Below, in pieces: positions 26,256 to 32,143 of a stretch of DNA of 32,143 nt. This DNA comes from Streptomyces megasporus (lineage in GTDB: Bacteria > Actinomycetota > Actinomycetes > Streptomycetales > Streptomycetaceae). A program made the position numbers and the translations under genes. Numbering within the stretch: position 1 is the stretch's first letter; every line of letters starts with the position of its first letter. The notes under the pieces are model-generated. The model did not search any database. It saw only the letters and a program-made list of their open reading frames with translations, and was not told the origin of the DNA. The DNA lies in contig NZ_JODL01000039.1 in the NCBI RefSeq assembly GCF_000718985.1, positions 1 to 32,143 on the forward strand, given 5' to 3'.

Positions 26256-27974
26256 TCAGGGACTGGTGCAGGTGATGCCGCTCGGCGCCGTCGAGGAACC
26301 GCCGGCGACGAAGCCGAAGGTGACGGTGCCGTTGGCCGCGAGGTTGCCGTTCCACGGGTCGTTGCGCACCGTGATGGATCCGCTGGTCCCGGTGTTCCGA
26401 CCACCCCAGAGGTTGCCGATGGACTGGCCGGGGGCCAGGGTCATGCCGACGGTCCAGCCGTTGAGCGCGCTGGTGCCGTTGTTGCGGACCGACACCTCGC
26501 CCTGGAAGCCGCCGGACCAACTGTTGACCGTGCGGTAGGTGGCGGTGCAGGTGCCGTCGTTCGTGCCGCCGCTGCTTCCGCCGCTGCTTCCGCCGCTGGT
26601 CCCCCCGGTGGTGCCGGCGCTGGTGCCTCCGGTGTCACCACCCGTGCCGCCTCCGGTGGTGCTCCCTGTGGTGCTTCCGGAGGTGCCTTCGGAAGTGCCT
26701 CCGGAGGTGCCGCCGTCGGCGAGGGTCGGGGTCTGCCAGGTCCTCCACTCGGAGAGGTTGGCGGACTTCTTGCTCGAGATCCTGAACGTGCCCGAGCTGC
26801 TGCCCGTCTTCAGCAGGAACTTCTGGATGTGCTGCTGGATGGGCGTCCGCCACTCGGACCTGACGGCGCAGTGGTCGCCGCTCTGGACGTCGGACCAGTA
26901 GGTGATGTTGCCGCCCGCGCCGAGCGCCTTGTAGATCTCCGCTCCGCCCAGGGCCGCCACGGCCCCGGACCTGGCCCCCAGCCAGTCGATGTGGGGGTTG
27001 TCCATGATGAGCAGCCCTCGTGGCGCGACCATGCCCACGATCTGGTGGGTGTCCACCGGCAGCGAGCTGGGGTTGCCCGTGTAGGAGCCGAACGCGTCGC
27101 CCAGCCACGGCTGTTCCGAGTAGGCGCTGCTCAGGGGTTGGGCTCCGCTCTCCCTGGCGATCGAGCGGAAGGCGCCGACGCCGCCGCTGCCGGATTCGAT
27201 CGGCATGGTCAGGGCGATGCGCTGGTCGAACGCGCCGGCCACGAAGGCGCCCTTGCCGTACCGCGAGCATCCCGTGACGCCGGTGGCGTCCGCCGTGAGG
27301 ATGGTGCCGCCCGACTGCTCGATGACGTCGATGATCCGGCTGACTCCCCAGGCCCAGGCCGCCAGCAGCCCCGTGCCGCTCTGGGCGCCGTAGACGCTGT
27401 AGAACGCGCCCTGCTTGTTGTTCCGTGCCGTGCCCTCCCGCCCGACGGAGAAGGGGTCGTAGCTGATGACGGCGGCACCGGAGGTCTTGATGGTGGCCGT
27501 GTCCGCTCCGAATCCCCCGTAGACGACGACGGCGGGGAAGGGGCCGGAGCCGCTGGGCAGGTCGACGCTCGCCGAGAAGCCGGCGCTCTTGCCCTGGTGC
27601 CGCACGTTCACGGTGATGCCGGTCCTCGTGACCGTCCCGGTGACGCTCTCCGGCTTCCCGGGCTTCTCGCCGTAGACGGACCTCTCCGCCAGCTCCCTGA
27701 TCTCCGCCCGCCTGCACCGCCAGTCGGACTTGGTGGAGACGCGCGTGCCGTTCAGCTTCCGGAAGGGGTCGGGAAGCATGGAGTCGGCGGCGGGAGAACC
27801 GGGGTCGGGCACCGGGCAGTCGGCGCCGTCGTCCTCGACGGGGAGCGCCTGCGCGGCGGCCACGAGGCGGTCGGTGGCGCCCGCCTGTGGGACGAGGGCG
27901 GCGGTCGCCAGACTCGTGACGGCCACGAAGACCGCGGCTGCCCACACCCGCGGTCGATGTCGGTGGAAGCGCAT
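26256..27974 (-). CDS. secreted CE15 glucuronoyl esterase with CBM2
   Basis: A 572-residue exported enzyme that cleaves ester bonds between glucuronoxylan and lignin. A signal peptide is visible (RVWAAAVFVAVTSLATAALV, residues 9-28). The alpha/beta-hydrolase domain runs to about residue 410, with the CE15 nucleophile S237 in GCSRYGKG, the acid E260 in MPIESGSGG and H368 in SGDHC. A Gly/Ser/Thr linker of repeated GGTSGG-like units follows. The last 100 residues form a CBM2 cellulose-binding module (WSGGFQGEVSVRNNGTSALN, TFGFVAGGS). The start at 27974 follows GGAGG. A CebR box lies over its promoter. Confidence 0.93.
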   Translation of the reverse strand: MRFHRHRPRVWAAAVFVAVTSLATAALVPQAGATDRLVAAAQALPVEDDGADCPVPDPGSPAADSMLPDPFRKLNGTRVSTKSDWRCRRAEIRELAERSVYGEKPGKPESVTGTVTRTGITVNVRHQGKSAGFSASVDLPSGSGPFPAVVVYGGFGADTATIKTSGAAVISYDPFSVGREGTARNNKQGAFYSVYGAQSGTGLLAAWAWGVSRIIDVIEQSGGTILTADATGVTGCSRYGKGAFVAGAFDQRIALTMPIESGSGGVGAFRSIARESGAQPLSSAYSEQPWLGDAFGSYTGNPSSLPVDTHQIVGMVAPRGLLIMDNPHIDWLGARSGAVAALGGAEIYKALGAGGNITYWSDVQSGDHCAVRSEWRTPIQQHIQKFLLKTGSSSGTFRISSKKSANLSEWRTWQTPTLADGGTSGGTSEGTSGSTTGSTTGGGTGGDTGGTSAGTTGGTSGGSSGGSSGGTNDGTCTATYRTVNSWSGGFQGEVSVRNNGTSALNGWTVGMTLAPGQSIGNLWGGRNTGTSGSITVRNDPWNGNLAANGTVTFGFVAGGSSTAPSGITCTSP

Positions 27975-28180
27975 GGGGGGACCTCCGGAGGAAGGCGCGT
28001 GGTCGGCGGGAACGGCCCTTGGCCGGACGGCGGGGAGCCGGTGCCTGCCGGGGCACGCCGGACGGTGGGAAGTGCGCCGGTCCGGCCGGGCAGGGATGCC
28101 GCCGCGCGCGGTGGCCGAGAGGGCGTGCGCGGATCCCCGGCGAGGAGGCTGCGCGGGTCGCGGGGCACCGAAACCGGACC

Positions 28181-28194
28181 TGGGAGCGCTCCCA
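28181..28194. promoter_or_regulatory. perfect CebR box
   Basis: TGGGAGCGCTCCCA is a 14 bp perfect palindrome identical to the operator of CebR, the cello-oligosaccharide-responsive LacI repressor of Streptomyces. It overlaps the last base of the esterase -10 hexamer. That is a position where repressor binding would block initiation. Binding is inferred from the exact match. Confidence 0.9.
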
Positions 28195-28222
28195 GGCTAG
28201 GAGGGGGTTCGGGGCATGACAA
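28194..28222 (-). promoter_or_regulatory. promoter of the glucuronoyl esterase gene
   Basis: On the minus strand TTGTCA (28217-28222) and TAGCCT (28194-28199) are separated by 17 bp, a good vegetative-type match. The CebR box begins at the final base of the -10. Confidence 0.7.
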
Positions 28223-28389
28223 CAGGGCGGTGCGGACCGGCTCAGGTTGGCCGTTTTCGTGCTCCCGTCGACGAGTGCGGCGTCCGCCGCGACCGGGTGG
28301 AACGGTGGAAATCGACCATGTGACAGCCGTTCGCGCCGCGCCTGACGGAAGCTTCCGGCCACTTTCCGGTAAGGAAGCGAGGTCTTTCG

Positions 28390-28399
28390 GAAGCGCTTC
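28390..28399. promoter_or_regulatory. GAAGCGCTTC palindrome
   Basis: A 10 bp perfect, CG-centred palindrome within CGGAAGCGCTTCGG, about 190 bp upstream of the ferric-reductase-like gene. The symmetry resembles LacI-family operators. The cognate regulator is unknown and chance occurrence is possible in high-G+C DNA. Confidence 0.35.
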
Positions 28400-28582
28400 G
28401 GCGGCCATGGGGCACGGCAACCGGGGACGGCGATCGCTGAACGTGTCCTTCCGCCCGGTGGAGCTTTCCGGGCGAGGTGCTTGTGGATACTCTCGGGCGT
28501 CCGTGCCGGCGCCGTCGTGTGTGCGGACGTCCGGTCGGGAGAACCACCGTTGCCACCCCCCACAGGAAAGCGGTGTCCCGCC

Positions 28583-29698
28583 ATGGCAGGAATCCCGAGC
28601 CCCACCGTCCCCGCGGCTCGCGGGAGACGATTCGACCGACTCGCGCTGAGAGAGGACCTGCGCGCCGCGCTGCCCGACGCCACCGCGGCGCTGGTGATCA
28701 CCGCCGGGATCTTCGCGTGGCTGTACGCGCGCGTGGCCTCCGGCGCCTCCATGACGCTCCAGGTGATGCCCGAGCTGGCCGACGCGGATCGGTACTGGAT
28801 GTACTGGCTGTGCCAGGCGTTCGGCTGGTCCGGGCTGCTGTGGGCGTGGATCACCATCATGCTCGGCCTGGTCAGATCGAGCACCCGTCCCGCGTGGCTC
28901 GGGGTGTCGGTGGCCCGGATCGAACGGCTGCACCGCACCACCAGCCTGACCACGATGGGTCTGATGTTCGCCCACGCCCTGATGTTCTTCGCCGAGCTGG
29001 TGCGGGCCGACGAGGACGGGGCGGGGTGGCCGGGACGGCTGTTCACCTCCTTCGCCGAGGTCTTCGTCCCCGGCTTCTACTCCTCGGGAACGGGCCGGAT
29101 CGCCATCCTGATCGGTCTGCTCGCCCTCTACCTCGCGGTTCCGCTCGGGCTGGCGTACTACCTGCGCCGGGCCACCGGAGCCCGGATGTGGCGGGCCCTG
29201 CACCGGTTCGTGATCGTGGTCTACGCGCTGAGCGTGTGGCACACGCTGCTGTACGGCACGAACGTCTGGTACGACGGGACGTTCCGCACCCTGGTGTGGC
29301 TGCTCCAACTGCCCGTCGCCGCCCTGTTCCTGGTCCGTCTGCTGGCGCCCGCGCGACGCGCCGAGCGCCTGCGTCCGCGCGGTGCGGGCACGGGGTCCGG
29401 TCCGCTGTGGACGGCGGCGCGCCTGGCCGGCCGGATCGCCGTCGCGGCCGGTGTCGTCGTGCTGCTCGCGGTCGCCGTCACCGGGCGGGACGGGGGCCGC
29501 ACCCCCGGCGTCGCCGGCGCCGGCCTGAACGTCACCCAGGCGCAGGTGTGGATGGGGCTGGCGGTGCTGCTCGCCACCCTCTGCGCCGTCGCGTACCGGC
29601 TGCGCCCCGCGCGTCTCGCCGCTCCCGCTCCCGCGCCGCCGGCCCCGTCGGCCCCGTCGGGCCCGGCGGCGAGCGAGGACGGCGGCGCCGGCCGGTGA
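28583..29698 (+). CDS. ferric-reductase-like transmembrane protein
   Basis: A 371-residue membrane protein with about eight hydrophobic segments. The core resembles the ferric-reductase-like heme-binding domain: RLHRTTSLTTMGLMFAHALM and MWRALHRFVIVVYALSVWHT give spaced His residues that could ligate heme. No FAD- or NAD-binding domain follows, so it would need a partner for electron supply. The C terminus is an Ala/Pro-rich tail. ATG 28583 is chosen because family sequence begins after it; AGGAAAG lies 12 bp upstream. Substrate and partner are unknown. Confidence 0.72.
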   Translation: MAGIPSPTVPAARGRRFDRLALREDLRAALPDATAALVITAGIFAWLYARVASGASMTLQVMPELADADRYWMYWLCQAFGWSGLLWAWITIMLGLVRSSTRPAWLGVSVARIERLHRTTSLTTMGLMFAHALMFFAELVRADEDGAGWPGRLFTSFAEVFVPGFYSSGTGRIAILIGLLALYLAVPLGLAYYLRRATGARMWRALHRFVIVVYALSVWHTLLYGTNVWYDGTFRTLVWLLQLPVAALFLVRLLAPARRAERLRPRGAGTGSGPLWTAARLAGRIAVAAGVVVLLAVAVTGRDGGRTPGVAGAGLNVTQAQVWMGLAVLLATLCAVAYRLRPARLAAPAPAPPAPSAPSGPAASEDGGAGR

Positions 29699-29850
29699 CA
29701 CGGGCCGCGGCGCGCGTGGACCTCGGTCGCGCCGGGGCGACGGACGGTGTTCGCGGGGGGGCTCCTCGCGTTCCCGGCCCGCGCGCCGCGTACGCCGCGG
29801 TGAGGGGGCGACGGCCGCGCGGGCGGTGCTCGACCGGCGGTCGGGCCGGC

Positions 29851-29856
29851 TAGACT
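29851..29856 (+). promoter_or_regulatory. candidate -10 (TAGACT) for the methyltransferase gene
   Basis: TAGACT lies 8 bp before ATG 29865, with no ribosome site between. This would give a leaderless or nearly leaderless transcript. The -35 region (GCTCGA-like) is weak. Confidence 0.4.
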
Positions 29857-29864
29857 TCACGCCC

Positions 29865-31139
29865 ATGGCCAACGCAGAACCCCGTCCGCTCCACTCCGGA
29901 CGGATCCGTGTCATGGATCTGTTCGCCGGAGCGGGCGGGTTCTCCGCCGGGTTCGCCGGTTACCGGCCGGCCCGTGGCGAGAACCCGTTCGTCTCCGTGG
30001 CGGCGGTCGAGTTCGACCCGGCGGCGGCCTCCACCTACGCCGCGAACTTCGGCGGCGCGCACGTCCACGCCGGGGACATCGCGGACTTCGACCCGACTCC
30101 CTTCAAGGGAGAGGTCGACGTGATCCTGGGAGGGCCGCCCTGTCAGGGGTTCTCCGGCCTCGGCAACGAGGACCCGAACGACCCGCGCAACGAGCTGTGG
30201 CGCGAGTACGTGAACGTCGTCGCCAAGGTCCACCCCAAGATCTTCGTGATCGAGAACGTCGACCGCTTCCTGAGATCGGGCCAGTACCGGGAGTTGAAGG
30301 ACGCCTCACGGCGTCGCGGCCACCCGCTGTACGACTACGACGTGGCCACCGCGATCCTCAACGCGGCCGACTACGGCGTGCCGCAGGCCCGCCGCCGCGC
30401 CATCGTCATCTGCACCCACAAGGACTTCGACACACCCCTCGAACACCCCGCCCCGACGCACGACAGACGCGGGTACGCGCCGCCGGAGGGGGACGGAGGG
30501 GAGGCGCCCGCCCCCGCGCCGCCGGGCGTCCTGCCGCGGTGGATTCCGGTGTCGCGCGTCTTCGACGTCTCGGCCCGTCTGCCGGTGGCGGACCGGATGC
30601 CCGAGTCGCGGGGAGGCGACGCCCACGTCGCGGGCGTGCCCGGCCACTACCTCACCACGGACCTGCACTTCGGGCGCAACCCCGAGATCCTCTCCCGCGC
30701 CCGGTACCGGGCGATTCCCGAGAACGGCAACCGCAACGACCTGCGCGGGAAGTACTTCAAGATCGACCGGTCGGGCCGCATCCGCCTGTCCACCGAGGAG
30801 GGATACCGGCGGATCAAGGGCCCGGAGACGTACCTGTCCACCGCGAGCTGGGACAGGCACGACAAGGGATCCGGCGACGTCATGGGCCGGCTGCGGAGGA
30901 ACGAGCCGTCGGTGACCATCCGCACCGAGTTCTACAAGCCGGAGAAGGGCCGGTACCTCCACCCGACGGAGGACCGACCCATCACCCACTACGAGGCCGC
31001 GCTGATCCAGGGCTTCCCCGAGGACTTCAAGTGGTACGGGTCGAAGATCCAGATCGCCCGCCAGATCGGCAACGCCGTGCCGGTGGGCCTCGCCGCGCGA
31101 CTCGCCGAGGCCGTCCACGACTTCCTGTCCCGCCGATAG
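29865..31139 (+). CDS. DNA (cytosine-5) methyltransferase
   Basis: A 424-residue C5-cytosine methylase. Motif I is DLFAGAGGFSAGF, motif IV is GGPPCQGFSG with catalytic C93, motif VI contains FVIENVDRFL, motif VIII is QARRRAIVI, and the late motifs IX-X include YEAALIQGFPEDF and IARQIGNAVPVGLA. The region of about residues 200-320 should hold the target-recognition domain; its sequence does not reveal the site. A Vsr gene lies immediately downstream in convergent orientation, which suggests the methylated C is guarded against deamination. No restriction endonuclease gene is visible in the window. Confidence 0.95.
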   Translation: MANAEPRPLHSGRIRVMDLFAGAGGFSAGFAGYRPARGENPFVSVAAVEFDPAAASTYAANFGGAHVHAGDIADFDPTPFKGEVDVILGGPPCQGFSGLGNEDPNDPRNELWREYVNVVAKVHPKIFVIENVDRFLRSGQYRELKDASRRRGHPLYDYDVATAILNAADYGVPQARRRAIVICTHKDFDTPLEHPAPTHDRRGYAPPEGDGGEAPAPAPPGVLPRWIPVSRVFDVSARLPVADRMPESRGGDAHVAGVPGHYLTTDLHFGRNPEILSRARYRAIPENGNRNDLRGKYFKIDRSGRIRLSTEEGYRRIKGPETYLSTASWDRHDKGSGDVMGRLRRNEPSVTIRTEFYKPEKGRYLHPTEDRPITHYEAALIQGFPEDFKWYGSKIQIARQIGNAVPVGLAARLAEAVHDFLSRR

Positions 31140-31214
31140 CCCGGCAGGACCAACGGCGGTACCAGCGGCGGAACCACCGGCCGGGCCACGGGCGCGGGCC
31201 GCGGGCCGCACGGC

Positions 31215-31646
31215 TCAGAAGCCGGGCCCGCCGCGGCGCCGGCTCGCCACCAGCGCGGCGATCCTCGCCGCGGCCTCCGCCGGGTCCTCGTGCTCCCACA
31301 CCCGCACCGACGCCCAGCCGGCCTCCGCCAGCCGGGTGTCGGTGTCGAGGTCGCGGGCACGGTTCCCCTCGATCTTCCGGCGCCAGAACTCGGCGTTGTT
31401 CCTCGGCCAGGTCGCGTGCTCCGGACAGCCGTGCCAGAAACAGCCGTCGACGAACACCGCGACACGGGCCGGACCGAAGACGATGTCGGCCTCCCGCCGC
31501 ACGCCCTTCACCGGTCGGCGGTGGACGCGGTACCGCAGTCCGGAGGCGTGCAGCACCCGCCGCAGCGCCAACTCCACCTCGGTGTCGCGGCTCCGCTGCC
31601 GACTCATCCGGCTCCGGGTCTCCGCGGTCGTCTCCAAGCGCCTCAC
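31215..31646 (-). CDS. vsr: Vsr very-short-patch mismatch endonuclease
   Basis: A 143-residue endonuclease that nicks next to the T of T:G mismatches arising from deaminated 5-methylcytosine. N-terminal RSRMSRQRSRDTEVELALRR, metal-binding D54 in READIVF, and VAVFVDGCFWHGCPEH with conserved His follow the family. WPRNNAEFWRRKIEGNRARD and WASVRVWEHED complete it. The GTG at 31646 keeps the needed N-terminal helix; an ATG at 31607 would cut it. It faces the methyltransferase gene across 75 bp, rather than following it as in E. coli. Confidence 0.93.
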   Translation of the reverse strand: MRRLETTAETRSRMSRQRSRDTEVELALRRVLHASGLRYRVHRRPVKGVRREADIVFGPARVAVFVDGCFWHGCPEHATWPRNNAEFWRRKIEGNRARDLDTDTRLAEAGWASVRVWEHEDPAEAAARIAALVASRRRGGPGF

Positions 31647-31724
31647 ACGCCCATTCTGCCGACCCGCACCGACACCACGAGCCCCACCGGAACCACAAGA
31701 ACCACCGGCCTCACACGACACCGT

Positions 31725-32143
31725 TCACGCGCGGTCCGCCGGGGGCGGTTCGGCCGGCAGCTCCCAGGAGATCGCGGCCGTGCCGCTCCCGGCACCGACG
31801 CACTGCCGGCCGTCGTCGGAGAACTCCAGCCGGTACGCGTTCGGCCGCCCGACGCGTACCCACCGCCGGTGAACCGCCTCGACCTCGCCCCAGACGTCCC
31901 GTTCGCCGCCCGACTCGACCCGAGGGGGGCCGGGACCGTCGGAACGCGCCACGGCCCAGGACTCCTCCTCGGGGGCGATCAGTGTGAGGTGCTCGGCCTG
32001 GAAGTCCCGCACCAGGCCGGGGGCGAGGTGGGACAGGGCCGACCATTGACATCCTCCCCGACCTAAAGGCCGGGGATTCCCGCCTGCTCCCACCGGATGG
32101 GTGAGGGCTTCGGGTGGGTTCCTGCTTCGCTGCGCGGTGCGGG
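31725..32143 (-). pseudogene. methyltransferase-like C terminus, interrupted by an IS200/IS605 end
   Basis: The minus frame is open from the window edge to a stop at 31725. Its last 100 residues (WGEVEAVHRRWVRVGRPNAY, preceded by EESWAVARSDG) resemble the C terminus of the protein-L-isoaspartate-methyltransferase-like proteins of Streptomyces, from memory. From about 32046 rightward the frame becomes the end of the insertion element (AQRSRNPPEALTHPVGAGGN), which looks like a TnpB tail. So the native gene has lost its 5' part, and TnpB may run in frame into it. A GTG at 32093 is an unlikely start. Confidence 0.55.
32046..32143 (-). mobile_element. right end of an IS200/IS605 TnpB-type element, partial
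   Basis: On the minus strand the sequence runs AATCCCCGGCC, TTTA, GGTCGGGGAGGATGTCAA. The 8 bp stem (32056-32063 with 32068-32075, one G-T pair) and the terminal TCAA are typical of the subterminal hairpin and end of this family in actinobacteria. The element lies to the right, so its tnpB should be on the minus strand beyond the window. The same stretch is expected to encode the 3' scaffold of the omega RNA. Only the last 98 bp are visible. Confidence 0.75.

Larger units (their letters stand above)
27975..28582. other. divergent control region, esterase and ferric-reductase-like genes
   Basis: A 608 bp gap. It includes the esterase promoter and CebR box at 28181-28222, a second LacI-like palindrome GAAGCGCTTC at 28390-28399, and a long esterase leader of about 200 nt without open-frame motifs. 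No protein gene was recognised. Confidence 0.5.

Noticed and set aside
26530..26720. G/S/T repeat tract as a CRISPR or satellite array
   Set aside because: It is the codon-level repeat of the linker between the CE15 and CBM2 domains; no CRISPR array was seen anywhere in the window.

Overview
The window is about 70 percent G+C, with coding frames that carry G or C at almost every third position, many GTG starts and short intergenic gaps. Gene content (rib operon order ribD-ribE-ribM-ribBA-ribH followed by hisE-hisG, sugar ABC transporters without a local ATPase, a CebR-type operator, an ECF42 sigma factor, a DUF317 remnant) points to a Streptomyces or close relative. No tools were used; family assignments come from reading motifs and from remembered family members.

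Left part (1-10.0 kb): an Lrp/AsnC regulator precedes a two-gene amino-acid catabolic unit, a nitrilase-superfamily amidase and a flavin amino-acid 2-monooxygenase that look like the DavA/DavB pair (amino acid to amide to acid). Then comes an arabinoside unit: a LacI regulator divergent from a GH51 alpha-L-arabinofuranosidase, a Tat-type lipoprotein binding protein and two permeases, with a clear LacI-style operator in the divergent gap. The transporter has no ATPase gene here.

Middle (10.0-19.2 kb): a DUF5995 protein and a uracil/xanthine-type NCS2 permease on the minus strand, then an FMN riboswitch and the complete riboflavin operon including the RibM transporter, followed by hisE, hisG and a small PH-domain membrane protein.

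Right (19.2-32.1 kb): a stand-alone EccA/CbbX-like TPR-AAA ATPase, a uridine-kinase-like protein and a secreted C39-type peptidase. Next is a 0.6 kb graveyard with degraded DUF317 and tyrosine-recombinase fragments. A YciI(DGPF)-ECF42 sigma pair follows, with a candidate self-recognised promoter. A secreted CE15 glucuronoyl esterase with a CBM2 lies under a perfect CebR box. A ferric-reductase-like membrane protein precedes a C5-cytosine methyltransferase gene convergent with a Vsr mismatch endonuclease gene. The window ends in the right end of an IS200/IS605 TnpB-type element, which sits in and truncates a methyltransferase-like gene.

Overall the region is mostly conserved Streptomyces metabolism (riboflavin, histidine, plant cell-wall sugar use) with two scars of mobile DNA, one near 24 kb and one at the right edge. 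No wholly new system is proven. The best leads are the regulatory sites tied to named regulators and the TnpB element end with its in-frame readthrough.
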